This document shows positions 7,396 to 17,500 of a DNA stretch of 64,000 nucleotides, piece after piece. Position 1 is the stretch's first letter. Every line of letters begins with the position of its first letter. The stretch lies in NCBI RefSeq assembly GCF_900104775.1, contig NZ_FNSA01000003.1, positions 4,092,001 through 4,156,000 on the forward strand, in the 5' to 3' direction. Position numbers and translations under genes: made by a program. Source of the DNA: Tsukamurella tyrosinosolvens (GTDB taxonomy: Bacteria; Actinomycetota; Actinomycetes; Mycobacteriales; Mycobacteriaceae). Under the pieces are notes generated by a model that made no database searches, was not told where the DNA came from, and saw only the letters and a list, made by a program, of their open reading frames with translations.

Positions 7396-10300
7396 ATGAC
7401 GGAGACCCCCACGCCCGGCCACCCCTCGGGCTCCACCTTCTCGAAGATCCTCGTCGCCAACCGCGGCGAGATCGCGATCCGCGGCTTCCGCGCCGCGGTG
7501 GAGACCGGCGCCCGCACCGTGGCGGTGTACCCCTACGAGGACCGGAACTCGCCGCACCGGCAGAAGGCGGACGAGGCGTACCAGATCGGCGTGGAGGGCC
7601 ACCCGGTCCGGGCGTACCTCAGCGTCGACGAGATCCTGCGGATCGCGAAGCAGTCGGGTGCCGACGCGGTGTACCCCGGCTACGGCTTCCTCTCGGAGAA
7701 TCCGGACCTCGCGGCGGCGTGCGCGGCCGCGGGGATCACCTTCGTGGGCCCGCCCACCGAGGTGCTCGAACTGACCGGCAACAAGGCGCGGGCGATCGCG
7801 GCGGCCCGGGACGCGGGACTGCCGGTCCTGACGTCGACGGCGCCGTCGTCGGACGTCGACGAGTTGCTGGCCGCCGCGCAGGACATGCACTTCCCGGTGT
7901 TCGTCAAGGCGGTCGCCGGTGGCGGCGGCCGCGGGATGCGGCGGGTGAACACGATCGACGAGTTGCGGGACGCGATCGAGATCGCCTCGCGGGAGGCGGA
8001 ATCGGCGTTCGGCGACGCGACGGTCTTCCTCGAGGAGGCCGTGATCGACCCGCGCCACATCGAGGTGCAGATCCTCGCGGACACCGCGGGCAACGTGATC
8101 CACCTCTTCGAGCGGGACTGCTCGCTGCAGCGTCGCCACCAGAAGGTGATCGAGATGGCGCCCGCGCCGAACATCTCGGACGAGCTGCGGCAGCGGCTGT
8201 GCACCGATGCGGTGAACTTCGCGAGGGCGATCGGCTACAGCTGCGCCGGCACCGTCGAGTTCCTCGTCGATCCGCAGGGCCGGCACGTCTTCATCGAGAT
8301 GAACCCGCGGATCCAGGTGGAGCACACGGTGACCGAGGAGGTCACCGACGTCGACCTGGTCGCCGCGCAGCTCAAGGTCGCCGCCGGGGCCACCCTCCCG
8401 GAGCTGGGGCTCACGCAGGACGCGATCCACCTCAACGGCGCCGCGCTGCAGTGCCGCATCACCACCGAGGACCCGACCGACGGCTTCCGCCCGGACACCG
8501 GGCGGGTCAGCGCGTACCGCACGCCCGGCGGCGCGGGCATCCGCCTCGACGGCGGCACCTCGGTGGGCGCGGAGATCAGCCCGCACTTCGACTCGATGCT
8601 GGTCAAGCTCACCACCCGCGGCCGGGACCGGGAGACGGCGATCGTCCGCGCGCGACGCGCCCTCGCCGAGTTCCGTATTCGCGGTGTCGCGACGAACATC
8701 CCGTACCTCCAGGCGGTCCTGGCCGATCCGGCGTTCGTCGCGGGTGAGGTGACCACGTCGTTCATCGAGCAGCGGCCGGAGCTGCTCACCGCCCGCGGCT
8801 CGTCGGACACCGCCTCGAAGATCCTGCGCTACCTGGCGGACGTCACCGTCAACAAGCCGCACGGCACCCGCCCGACGAAGGTGTACGCGATCGACAAGCT
8901 ACCCGCCGTCGACCTCAGCGCACCCGCGCCGGAGGGCTCGCAGCAACGACTCGAGCGCCTGGGCCCCGCCGGATTCGCTGCGGACCTGCGCGCGCAGACG
9001 GCGCTCGCGGTCACCGACACCACGTTCCGCGACGCGCATCAGTCGCTGCTCGCGACGCGCGTGCGGACTTCCGCGCTGGCCACGATCGCGCCCTACGAGG
9101 CGCGGCTGACGCCGCAGCTCCTGTCGGTCGAGGCGTGGGGCGGTGCGACCTACGACGTGGCGTTGCGGTTCCTGCACGAGGACCCGTGGGAGCGGCTCGC
9201 CACGCTGCACGCCGCCATGCCGAACATCTGCCTGCAGATGCTGCTGCGCGGCCGGAACACCGTGGGCTACACGCCCTACCCGCAGCAGGTCACGGATTCG
9301 TTCGTCGCGGAGGCGGCCGCCACCGGCGTGGGGATCTTCCGGATCTTCGACGCGCTCAACGACGTCGAGCAGATGCGCCCGGCGATCGAGGCCGTGCTCG
9401 CCACGAACACCGCGGTCGCGGAGGGCGCGCTCTCCTACACCGGCGACCTCGCGAATCCGCGCGAGAGCCTCTACACGCTGGACTACTACCTGGGCGTCGC
9501 GGAGCGGATCGTCAAGGCGGGCGCGCACATCCTCGCGATCAAGGACATGGCCGGGCTGCTGCGCCCCGCCGCCGCGACCACGCTGGTGACCGCCCTGCGC
9601 AAGGAGTTCGACCTTCCGGTCCACGTGCACACGCACGACACCCCGGGCGGCCAGCTCGCCACGTACCTCGCCGCCTGGACCGCCGGCGCGGACGCCGTCG
9701 ACGGGGCCGCCGCGCCGCTGTCGGGTACCACGAGCCAGCCCTCGCTGTCGTCGATCGTCGCCGCCACCGCGCACACCGAACGGGACACCGGCATCGACCT
9801 CGACGCGGTGTGCTCCCTCGAGCCCTACTGGGAGGCCGTGCGCGGGGCGTACGCGCCGTTCGAGTCCGGCCTGAAGGCGCCGACGGGACGGGTGTACCAC
9901 CACGAGATCCCCGGCGGGCAGCTGTCGAACCTGCGCCAGCAGGCCGGGGCACTGGGTCTGGCGGAGCGGTTCGAGGACATCGAGAACGCCTACGCCGCCG
10001 CCGATCGCATGCTCGGCAGGCTCGTCAAGGTCACCCCGTCGTCGAAGGTCGTCGGCGACCTCGCCCTCGCCCTGGTCGGCACCGGCGTCTCCCCCGACGA
10101 CTTCGCCGCGGACCCCGGCAAGTACGACATCCCCGACTCGGTGATCGGCTTCCTCCGCGGCGAGCTCGGCACCCCGCCCGGTGGTTGGCCGGAGCCGCTG
10201 CGTAGTCGCGCCCTCGAGGGCCGCGCCGAGGCCGCACCGGTCAGCGACGTGCCGGCCGACGAGGCCGCCGAGCTGGCGGGCACCTCGGAGCAGCGCCGGG

Positions 10301-10821
10301 CGTCGCTGAGCCGCCTGCTCTTCCCCGGACCGATGCGCGAGTTCACCGAGCACCTGGCCGAATTCGGCGACGTCTCCAAGCTGTCGACCAACCAGTTCCT
10401 CTACGGCCTGCGGCAGGGCGAGGAACACCGCGTCCAGCTCGCCACCGGCGTCGAGCTGCTGATCAAACTCGAAGGCGTCGGTGAACCCGACGAGCACGGC
10501 AACCGCACGCTGGTCTGCACGCTCAACGGCCAGCTGCGCACCGTCTCCGTGCGGGACCGCGCCGTGCAGGCCGAGGTGCCCGCCGCCGAGCGCGCCGACC
10601 GGACGAACCCGGGACACGTAGCCGCCCCCTTCGCGGGCGTCGTCACCCCGACGGTCCACGCCGGCTCCACGGTCGCCGTCGGCGACCAGATCGCCACCAT
10701 CGAGGCGATGAAGATGGAGGCGGCCATCACGGCACCCGTCGCGGGCACCGTCACCCGGGTCGCCCTCGCCGGCGCCACCCAGGTCGACGGTGGCGACCTG
10801 GTCGCCGTCATCGAGGGCTGA
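7396..10821 (+). CDS. pyc: pyruvate carboxylase
   Basis: Pyruvate carboxylase makes oxaloacetate from pyruvate, bicarbonate and ATP, the main anaplerotic reaction on sugars. At 1141 residues it has the usual single-chain length. The biotin carboxylase domain fills residues 10-460, with an ATP-grasp glycine loop (AVAGGGGRGMR), ERDCSLQRRHQK and EMNPRIQVEHTVTE. The carboxyltransferase barrel spans about 530-830 (DTTFRDAHQSLLATRVR, KDMAGLL, HVHTHDTPGG). The C-terminal biotinyl domain carries EAMKMEA with Lys1106 as the biotin site. GGAG lies 7 bases before the ATG. It seems to be monocistronic. Confidence 0.98.
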   Translation: MTETPTPGHPSGSTFSKILVANRGEIAIRGFRAAVETGARTVAVYPYEDRNSPHRQKADEAYQIGVEGHPVRAYLSVDEILRIAKQSGADAVYPGYGFLSENPDLAAACAAAGITFVGPPTEVLELTGNKARAIAAARDAGLPVLTSTAPSSDVDELLAAAQDMHFPVFVKAVAGGGGRGMRRVNTIDELRDAIEIASREAESAFGDATVFLEEAVIDPRHIEVQILADTAGNVIHLFERDCSLQRRHQKVIEMAPAPNISDELRQRLCTDAVNFARAIGYSCAGTVEFLVDPQGRHVFIEMNPRIQVEHTVTEEVTDVDLVAAQLKVAAGATLPELGLTQDAIHLNGAALQCRITTEDPTDGFRPDTGRVSAYRTPGGAGIRLDGGTSVGAEISPHFDSMLVKLTTRGRDRETAIVRARRALAEFRIRGVATNIPYLQAVLADPAFVAGEVTTSFIEQRPELLTARGSSDTASKILRYLADVTVNKPHGTRPTKVYAIDKLPAVDLSAPAPEGSQQRLERLGPAGFAADLRAQTALAVTDTTFRDAHQSLLATRVRTSALATIAPYEARLTPQLLSVEAWGGATYDVALRFLHEDPWERLATLHAAMPNICLQMLLRGRNTVGYTPYPQQVTDSFVAEAAATGVGIFRIFDALNDVEQMRPAIEAVLATNTAVAEGALSYTGDLANPRESLYTLDYYLGVAERIVKAGAHILAIKDMAGLLRPAAATTLVTALRKEFDLPVHVHTHDTPGGQLATYLAAWTAGADAVDGAAAPLSGTTSQPSLSSIVAATAHTERDTGIDLDAVCSLEPYWEAVRGAYAPFESGLKAPTGRVYHHEIPGGQLSNLRQQAGALGLAERFEDIENAYAAADRMLGRLVKVTPSSKVVGDLALALVGTGVSPDDFAADPGKYDIPDSVIGFLRGELGTPPGGWPEPLRSRALEGRAEAAPVSDVPADEAAELAGTSEQRRASLSRLLFPGPMREFTEHLAEFGDVSKLSTNQFLYGLRQGEEHRVQLATGVELLIKLEGVGEPDEHGNRTLVCTLNGQLRTVSVRDRAVQAEVPAAERADRTNPGHVAAPFAGVVTPTVHAGSTVAVGDQIATIEAMKMEAAITAPVAGTVTRVALAGATQVDGGDLVAVIEG

Positions 10822-10843
10822 GGCTCGGCCGGTCTCGGGCGCC

Positions 10844-11077
10844 TCAGTCGTCGACGGCGAAGCGCTTGAGGCGGCTGGTCTGCCCGGCGACCAGCCGGAC
10901 GCGCGACTTCGGCACCCCGAGGTGGGAGGCGAGCAGCTCGGCGGCGGCCTTGTTCGCCTTCCCCTCGGTGGCCGGCTCGCGCACGAACAGGGTGAGCGCG
11001 CCGGCATCGTCGATCTCCACGGCGGGGCCCTTGCGGCTCCCCGGCTTGATCGTGCAGGTCACGGTGCGCGGGCTCAT
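10844..11077 (-). CDS. DUF167 (YggU) family protein
   Basis: A 77-residue soluble protein of the DUF167/YggU family, recognised by the small alpha/beta layout, the central EGKANKAAAELLASHLGV segment and the strand VRLVAGQTSRLKRF. The family is widespread and biochemically uncharacterised. It is convergent with pyc (22-base gap) and divergent from the CHAP gene, whose promoter lies within about 40 bases. The start ATG gives a protein of normal family length. No cofactor or catalytic residue can be assigned. Confidence 0.85.
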   Translation of the reverse strand: MSPRTVTCTIKPGSRKGPAVEIDDAGALTLFVREPATEGKANKAAAELLASHLGVPKSRVRLVAGQTSRLKRFAVDD

Positions 11078-11118
11078 CGCTCCATGATCGCAGGTTCACC
11101 AATGAGTACAGTGGATTC

Positions 11119-11721
11119 ATGGGGTTGAGGAAGGCAGGGCTCGTCGTCGCCGCCGTGATCGCCGCGCTCGTGGTGCTCGCGGGCGGCGTCGTGTGGCTCT
11201 CCAGCGCGCACGAGACGCCGCTCACGAAGCACCTGCCCGCCGAGCTGAAGCCGCGCGTCTACCCGGCCGTCTCGACCGCGGGGCTCGATCCCGCGCGTGT
11301 GCGGATCCTGGAGAACGTGCGCCGCGAGTTCGACGCGAACCGGCCCGGCACCTACTTCTCCGAGGGCGTCGAGGAGCCCTGGTGCGCCGATTTCGTCTCG
11401 ACGGTGCTCCGCGATTCCGGCCTCCCGCTGCGCAACCCGAACTCCGGCACGTGGCGCATCCCCGGCGTCTACACGCTCACCGAGTACTTCCAGAAGGCCG
11501 GGAAGCTCGAGTCGGCCACCGCGTACCGGCCGCAGCCGGGCGACGTGGTGCTGTACACGCCCGAGCACCCGACGATGCGCCAGCACACCAACTTCGTCGT
11601 CGCGGTCTCGGACGACACCGTCACCACCGTCGGCGGCAACCAGGAGGGCGGCATCAGCGCGTGGACGTACCGCCTGACCGACGCCTTCGGACTGGCCGGC
11701 TACGGGGTGCCCGCCCGATGA
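11119..11721 (+). CDS. secreted or anchored CHAP-domain amidase/peptidase
   Basis: A 200-residue protein with one N-terminal hydrophobic helix (about residues 6-28), acting as signal or anchor, followed by a CHAP domain. The catalytic cysteine is Cys89 in PWCADFVS and the histidine is His156 in RQHTNFVV. CHAP enzymes cut peptidoglycan peptide bonds, so a role in cell-wall remodelling outside the membrane is likely. TACAGT ends 6 bases before the ATG and no Shine-Dalgarno is visible, suggesting a leaderless mRNA. The stop overlaps the patatin start (ATGA), so the two genes are co-translated. Confidence 0.88.
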   Translation: MGLRKAGLVVAAVIAALVVLAGGVVWLSSAHETPLTKHLPAELKPRVYPAVSTAGLDPARVRILENVRREFDANRPGTYFSEGVEEPWCADFVSTVLRDSGLPLRNPNSGTWRIPGVYTLTEYFQKAGKLESATAYRPQPGDVVLYTPEHPTMRQHTNFVVAVSDDTVTTVGGNQEGGISAWTYRLTDAFGLAGYGVPAR

Positions 11722-12593
11722 CGGTCCTCGACGCACTGCGGGCCCGCCTCGCATCGGGCAGCCTGCCCGGGAAACGCTCCGACGGACTGCGGATCGCCGT
11801 GTGCATCGAGGGCGGCGGCTCGCGCTCGGCGTACTCCGCGGGGATGGCGATGGCGGTCGACGAGCTCGGCCTGCTCCCGGCGGTCGACGCGGTGTACGGC
11901 ACCTCGGGCGGCGGCCTCAACGCGGCGTGGCTGGTCTCGGGCGAGGGCCGGCGCTGGCTGCCGTCATGGGGCTGGGAGGAGGTGTTGGCCGAACGGGTGG
12001 TGCACCCGCGCCGCGTGCTGCGCGGCGGCGTCGTCGTGGACACCCGGCATCTGGTGGAGCGGGTCTACTCCGACGTCACCCCGATGAACTTCCCCGCCAT
12101 CCTCGCCAGCCCGATCACCCTGCACCCCTTGGCCGTCGACGCGCACACCCGCAGGGTCGTCGACCTGGCTCCGTACGTCACCGACGCCGCATCGCTGCGC
12201 ACCGCACTGCGCGCGACCACCGCGCTTCCTCTGCTCGCCGGGCCACCCGTGCGGCTCGCGGGGCGGGAGTTCCTCGACGGCGGCCTCGCCGAGAAGGTGC
12301 CGCTGGCCACGCCCATCGAGCAGGGCGCCACGCACCTGCTGGTGCTGCGCACCGTCGAGGCGGAGGCCGCACCCCGCTCCTCCCGCGCCGAGCAGTGGGT
12401 CCTGGACACCTACTTCACCGCCCGGCGGGCCGCGCCCGCTCCGGAGCCGGTGGAACCGGGCGCAGCCGAGGTGCTGCAGGTGTGGGTCCCGCCCGGCAGC
12501 CCGGCCGTCGGCCGCCTCTCCAACGACGGTCCGCTGATCTCCCGCGCCGTCGAGATCGGCCGCGACGCCGCGCTCCGTGCCCTCGCCGGGTAG
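11718..12593 (+). CDS. patatin-like phospholipase
   Basis: A 291-residue cytoplasmic patatin-family lipid acyl hydrolase. All three signatures are present: the glycine-rich oxyanion loop EGGGSRSAYSAG (about residues 34-45), the nucleophile elbow GTSGGG with Ser63, and the dyad aspartate in FLDGGL (Asp187). The ATG overlaps the stop of the CHAP gene by four bases, showing translational coupling. The pair could act together on the envelope, one on peptidoglycan and one on lipid, but this is inference from operon structure. The exact substrate is unknown. Confidence 0.9.
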   Translation: MTVLDALRARLASGSLPGKRSDGLRIAVCIEGGGSRSAYSAGMAMAVDELGLLPAVDAVYGTSGGGLNAAWLVSGEGRRWLPSWGWEEVLAERVVHPRRVLRGGVVVDTRHLVERVYSDVTPMNFPAILASPITLHPLAVDAHTRRVVDLAPYVTDAASLRTALRATTALPLLAGPPVRLAGREFLDGGLAEKVPLATPIEQGATHLLVLRTVEAEAAPRSSRAEQWVLDTYFTARRAAPAPEPVEPGAAEVLQVWVPPGSPAVGRLSNDGPLISRAVEIGRDAALRALAG

Positions 12594-12596
12594 CCC

Positions 12597-13178
12597 TCAG
12601 CCGCCCAGCAGCCGCGCGGCGAGGCGTTCCGCCTGATCCGCTGCGGCGGGGGGCGGTGGATCGCCGGCCACCAAGTACCGCCGCGCGACCGCGAGGGGTA
12701 GTTCGTACAGGGCGAAGGCGACGTCGGCGCGCGGGCACTGCGCATTCGCGGCCACTCTGCCGACGATCTCGGCGATCCGCTCCGTCCGCTCGGCGTCGAG
12801 CGCCGACCATTCGGCGGCCGCGGTGGGGGGCCATGATTCGACGGCGAAGGCCGGGGGTCCGGCCTGCAGGACGAGCGCCTCGCCGAGGTCGGCGCGGCAG
12901 CGCTCCACGATCCACCGCGCGCTCGACGCGGCGTCGGCGGTCGCCGAGAGATCCGCCCAGTTCGCAATGTAGTCCTCGTGGAACCGGCGGACCGTCCGCA
13001 GCCAGACGGCGGCGAGCAGCGCGGGACGGTCGGGGAAGAGGTGGTACACGGAACCGCTGGGCGACTTGGACTCCCGTGCGACGGCGGCCACCGTGAGGCC
13101 TCGTGTCCCGTCCCGCGCGAAGAGCCGGACGGCGGCGTCGAGCAGCCCGTCCGGATCGTGCAGCCTCGGCCTTCCCAT
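12597..13178 (-). CDS. TetR/AcrR family transcriptional regulator
   Basis: A 193-residue regulator with an N-terminal helix-turn-helix (about residues 10-55; TVAAVARESKSPSGSVYHLF with the typical YHLFPDRPAL end) and a variable helical ligand-binding domain. It is divergent from the thioesterase gene, with 55 bases between starts, and is the likely controller of that two-gene unit. TAGGAT ends 7 bases before the ATG (complement of 13186-13191), so the gene is probably leaderless. I saw no clean palindrome in the shared region, which contains both promoters. Confidence 0.9.
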   Translation of the reverse strand: MGRPRLHDPDGLLDAAVRLFARDGTRGLTVAAVARESKSPSGSVYHLFPDRPALLAAVWLRTVRRFHEDYIANWADLSATADAASSARWIVERCRADLGEALVLQAGPPAFAVESWPPTAAAEWSALDAERTERIAEIVGRVAANAQCPRADVAFALYELPLAVARRYLVAGDPPPPAAADQAERLAARLLGG

Positions 13179-13233
13179 GGCGGCGATCCTATGTTAGACC
13201 TTTTGGAGAGATATCACTAAAACAGGAGCGATC

Positions 13234-13671
13234 ATGATCGAATCCAGTGCGGAGTCCCTCGCCCTCGCCGCCGCGGTTCTCGACGCCCAGCCCTTCAACG
13301 CCGTGGTCGGCGCCCGGATCACGGCGTTCGGCGGCGGCAACGCCGAACTCGTTCTCGACATCGAGGACCGGCACCGGCAACAGTTCGGCGTCGCCCACGG
13401 CGGCGTCCTCGCGTACCTCGCCGACAACGCGCTGACGTTCGCGGCGGGATCCGTCCTCGGCACGGACGTGCTCACCGGCGGCGTGGACGTGAACTACCTC
13501 CGCGCGGCCCGAGACGGACGGCTGCGCACCACGGCGACAGTCGTACACCGGGCCCGAACACACGCTGTGACCACCGCCGAGATCTGGCACGAGACCGACG
13601 GCGCCGAGCCCCGCCTGTGCGCCATCGCCCGCGGCACCGTCTTCGTCACCGCCCCGGGAGCGTCCCGATGA
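13234..13671 (+). CDS. PaaI-type hotdog-fold thioesterase
   Basis: A 145-residue single hotdog domain of the PaaI/YdiI thioesterase group, which hydrolyses acyl- or aryl-CoA thioesters. The signature QFGVAHGGVLAYLADNAL holds the HGG loop and the acidic residue expected at the active site, and GGVDVNYLRAA is the following conserved strand. AGGAG stands before the ATG. The stop overlaps the next gene (ATGA), making a two-gene unit facing a TetR gene, which points to an inducible detoxification or catabolic function. Confidence 0.88.
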   Translation: MIESSAESLALAAAVLDAQPFNAVVGARITAFGGGNAELVLDIEDRHRQQFGVAHGGVLAYLADNALTFAAGSVLGTDVLTGGVDVNYLRAARDGRLRTTATVVHRARTHAVTTAEIWHETDGAEPRLCAIARGTVFVTAPGASR

Positions 13672-14231
13672 CGGACCCGGACGTGGCACGAGTGGCGGCG
13701 CGCACCACAGTGCGCCGCGCGATCCGCACGTCACTGCACTGCGCGATCGCGTCGTGCAACCCCGACGGCTCCCCGCACGTCACCCCCATCGGCTCGATCC
13801 TGCTGGATCGGGATGCGCGGTCGGGCATCTACTTCGACGTGTTCAACGCGCGGCTCGCGCGCAATCTCGCACGCGACCCCCGGATCACGGTGCTAGCGGT
13901 CGACAGCGGCTCGCTCCGCTGGCTGCGCGCTCTGCTCCGTGGGCGGTTCGAGCAGAGTCCCGGGGTCCAGCTCGTGGGCACGGCCGGCCCGGCCCGGCCC
14001 GCGCGCCCCGAGGAGATCACCCGGTTCCGCCGGTTGGTCGGACCGCTCGGCAGGACTCCCGGCGGGCGCGCCTTCTGGTCCGACCTGTCCCGGGTGCGCG
14101 ACCTCCGCTTCGACGACGCCCGCCCGATCCACCTGGGCCCGATGACGCGTGAGCGACGAGTCAGTCCGCGACGACGGTGCCCTGGTGGAACATCACGGTC
14201 CACCGGTTCTCGCGGCGACGCCACACGGTGA
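13668..14231 (+). CDS. PPOX-type FMN-binding split-barrel protein
   Basis: A 187-residue protein of the pyridoxamine-phosphate-oxidase-like split-barrel family. The N-terminal half shows the typical pattern: a strand with SCNPDGSPHVTPIGSI, then IYFDVFNARLARNLARDPRITVLAVD. Such proteins bind FMN, F420 or heme and act as small oxidoreductases; the cofactor cannot be told from sequence alone. It is translationally coupled to the thioesterase. The last 24 residues or so are Arg/Ser-rich, unlike the family, and lie antisense to the 3' end of the next gene (71-base overlap), so the reading frame end may be an accidental extension. Confidence 0.75.
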   Translation: MTDPDVARVAARTTVRRAIRTSLHCAIASCNPDGSPHVTPIGSILLDRDARSGIYFDVFNARLARNLARDPRITVLAVDSGSLRWLRALLRGRFEQSPGVQLVGTAGPARPARPEEITRFRRLVGPLGRTPGGRAFWSDLSRVRDLRFDDARPIHLGPMTRERRVSPRRRCPGGTSRSTGSRGDATR

Positions 14232-14559
14232 GCCGACGGGTGACGCGGTCGCCCTGCGCCAGCGTGTAGGTGAGCAGGTACACGGAGGCGCCCATCGCAC
14301 GGACCTGGAACTCGCTGGTCTCCCAGTCCGATTCGTCCGGCGGCGCGGCGATCCGCTGGTCGGTCACCGCCCGGACGTGCTCGCGGCTGTACCGCCGGCC
14401 CGAGGCACCGACCTCCCAGAAGTCGGGCGCGACCGCGTCGTCGAAGTCGGCGAGCGAGCGCCAGGAGGGGCCGTGGAAGACGGGTTCGCGGCGGCGGAGC
14501 TCCGCGAGCACCTCGCGCAGCTCCGGCTCGGTGGTCCGGTCCGGCTCCTCCTCGATCAC
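14161..14559 (-). CDS. NTF2-like/DUF4440 protein
   Basis: A 132-residue protein with the NTF2-like cone fold pattern of DUF4440: an N-terminal helix (LREVLAELRRREPVFH), a central FDDAVAPDFWEVGASGRRYSR segment and a C-terminal sheet ending RRENRWTVMFHQGT. Members include enzymes and binding proteins; no catalytic set can be assigned. The GTG at 14559 follows TAGCCT by 7 bases and has no Shine-Dalgarno, fitting leaderless expression. Its 3' end overlaps the convergent PPOX gene by 71 bases. It sits directly downstream of dnaE2 on the same strand but the gap and promoter suggest it is separate. Confidence 0.8.
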   Translation of the reverse strand: MIEEEPDRTTEPELREVLAELRRREPVFHGPSWRSLADFDDAVAPDFWEVGASGRRYSREHVRAVTDQRIAAPPDESDWETSEFQVRAMGASVYLLTYTLAQGDRVTRRLTVWRRRENRWTVMFHQGTVVAD

Positions 14560-14575
14560 TTGCCTAAGGCTACCC

Positions 14576-17500
14576 TCACTGCCAATCGCGGGACCGCGAG
14601 GGCACCGACAGGTCCATGCGCTGCAGTCGATCGGCGACGACGGTGACGGCGCCCTCCGCGTTCTGCAGCTTCCCCCGGATCAGCAGCGCGGGCGCCGACT
14701 GCGCCAGCCGCCGATACCGCGCCCACAGCCCCTGGCTGCACACCACGTTCACCATGCCGGTCTCGTCCTCGAGGTTGATGAAGGTGACGCCGCCCGCGGT
14801 GGCGGGCCGCTGCCGGTGCGTGACGGCCCCGCCCACCAGGACGCGGTCACCGTCGGGCAGCGAGAGGAGGCGGTCGGCCGGGACGACACCGAGACGGTCG
14901 AGGGTGGGCCGCAGGAACTCCGTCGGGTACTTGCCGACGGTGACCGACGTGGCCCACACGTCCGCCGCCGCGAGCTCCGTCTCGCTCATGCCGGGCAGGG
15001 CGGGCGGCGCGCCCGCGGTGGCGGTACCCGGCAGCCGGTCCGGACGCTCCCGCGCGGCGGCACCCGCCTCCCACAGCGCCTGCCGGCGGTCGCGGCCGAA
15101 GCAGTCCAACGCACCGGAGGTGGCGAGCGCCTCCGACTGCGCGACCGTGAGCTCGACCCGAGCCGTGAGATCGGTGAGGCCCGCGTAGGCGCCGCGCGCG
15201 TCCCGCTCGTGGGCGATGCGCTCGGCGAGGTCGTCGCCGATGGTGCGGATCGCGGCCAGGCCGAGCCGGACCTCCGCACCCGCGTTCTCCAGATCCGCCC
15301 ACGGCAGGCTGCGGTTCACGCACGGCCCGTGCACGGTGACGCCGTGCCGTCGCGCGTCGGCGACGAGGGACTGCGGCGAGTAGAAACCCATCGGCTGGGC
15401 CCGCAACAGCGCCGCGCAGAAGGCCGCCGGATGGTAGAGCTTGAACCACGAGGAGTAGAAGACCAGCGACGCGAACGACTGCGAATGACTCTCGGGGAAG
15501 CCGAAGTTGGCGAAGGCGGCGAGCTTCTCGAAGATCCGGTCGGCCACCTCCCCCTCGATGCCGTGCCGGTGCCGCGCACCGTCGTAGAAGCGCTGCCGCA
15601 GCTGCTCCATCTTCTCCGTGGAGCGCTTCGAGCCCATGGCGCGGCGCAGCTGGTCGGCCTCCGCCGGGGAGAAGCCGGCGACGTCGGTGGCGAGTTGCAT
15701 GAGCTGCTCCTGGAAGAGCGGCACCCCCAGCGTGCGCCGCAGGGCCTTCCACATCGACGGGTGCTCGACGGCCGGCTCCTCCAGCCCGTTGCGGCGGCGG
15801 ATGTACGGGTGCACCGAACCGCCCTGGATGGGGCCGGGCCGGATGAGCGCGACCTCCACCACCAGGTCGTAGAAGTTCCGCGGTTTCAGGCGCGGCAGCG
15901 TGGCCATCTGCGCGCGCGACTCCACCTGGAAGACGCCCACGGAGTCGGCGCGACAGAGCATCTCGTAGACGTTGGCGTCGGCGAGGTCGAGCTGCGCGAA
16001 GTCCACGTCGATGCCCTTGTGCTCGGCGAGGAGGTCCTTCGCGTAGTGCAGCGCGCTGAGCATCCCGAGGCCCAGCAGATCGAACTTCACCAGGCCCGCG
16101 GCCGCGCAGTCGTCCTTGTCCCACTGCAGCACGCTGCGGTCCTCCATGCGGGCCCACTCGGTGGGGCAGACGTCGGCGATCGGACGGTCGCAGATCACCA
16201 TGCCGCCCGAGTGGATCCCCAGATGCCGCGGCAGGTCCGCGATCTGCGTCGCCAGCTCGACCACCCGGCCCGGGATCCCCTCGGGCACCGGATCGTTCCG
16301 CCACCCCCAGCTGGAGACCTGTTTGCTCCAGGCGTCCTGCTGCCCCTGCGAGTAGCCGAGCGCCCGCGCCGTGTCACGGACCGCGGACCGGCCGCGGTAG
16401 GTGATGACGTTGGCGACCTGCGCGGCGTACTCGCGGCCGTACTTCCGGTAGACGAACTGGATCGCCTCCTCCCGGCGATCCGACTCGATGTCGACGTCGA
16501 TGTCGGGCGGGCCGTCGCGCTCGGGGGCGAGGAAGCGCTCGAAGAGCAGCTGGTTGCGCACCGGGTCCACCGCCGTGATGCCCAGCGCGAAGCAGACGGC
16601 CGAGTTGGCGGCGCTGCCGCGGCCCTGGCACAGGATGTCGTTCTCGCGGCAGAAGGTGACGATGCTGTGCACGATGAGGAAGTAGCCCGGGAAGGTGAGC
16701 GTCTCGATCACGTTCAGCTCGTGCTCGATCTGCCGGTACGCCTGCGGGTTCCGCTCCGGCGGGCCGTACCGCTCCAGCGCCCCGCGCCGGGTCAGCTCGC
16801 GCAGCCAGGTGGCCTCCGTGTGGCCCGACGGGACGTCGAAGGGCGGCAGGTTCGGCGCGATCAGCTTGAGGCTGAAGGCGCACTCGGCGCCGAGCTCGGC
16901 GGCGGCCGCGATGGCGCCGGGATGTTCGGGTAGCAGCAGCGCCATCTCGTCGCCCGAGCGCAGGTGCGCGCCGCCCGCGGCGGGGAGCCAGCCGTCGAGT
17001 TCGTCGAGGCTGCGGCGGGCGCGGATCGCCGCGAGCGTGGACGCCAGGTGCCGCTGGCCGGGCCGGGCGAAGTGCGCCCCCGTGGTGGCGACGGTGCCCA
17101 CCCCCATCCGCGCGGCCACGCCGGCGAGGAGATGGTTGCGCTCGTCGTCCTCGGGGACGCCGTGGACGGTGAGCTCCATGCTCACCCGCCCCTCCCCGAA
17201 GCGGTCGACGAGCTGCGCGAGGGCGGCGGCGGCACCGTCGGGCCCACCGGCGGCGAGGCCGCGCCGGACCGCGCCCTTGCGGCAGCCGGTGAGGATGTGC
17301 CAGTGTCCGCCGGACCATTCGGCGAGGCGGTCCGGGTGGAAACGCAGCAGCCCCTTCTCCCCCGCCTCCATGTGCGCCTCGGCCATCGCGCGCGAGAGGC
17401 GGCGGTACCCCTCCTGGCCGCGGGCGAGCACGAGCAGGTGATCGCCCGACGGGTCCTCGGCGCCGGTGCGCATCGCGTCGTGCTCCAGGGACAGCTCCGC

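Noticed and set aside
8899-11007. 702-residue minus-strand open frame
   Set aside because: Antisense to pyruvate carboxylase; no recognisable fold.
14270-16933. 887-residue + strand open frame
   Set aside because: Antisense shadow of dnaE2; composition is Arg/Gly/Ala-rich with no domain.
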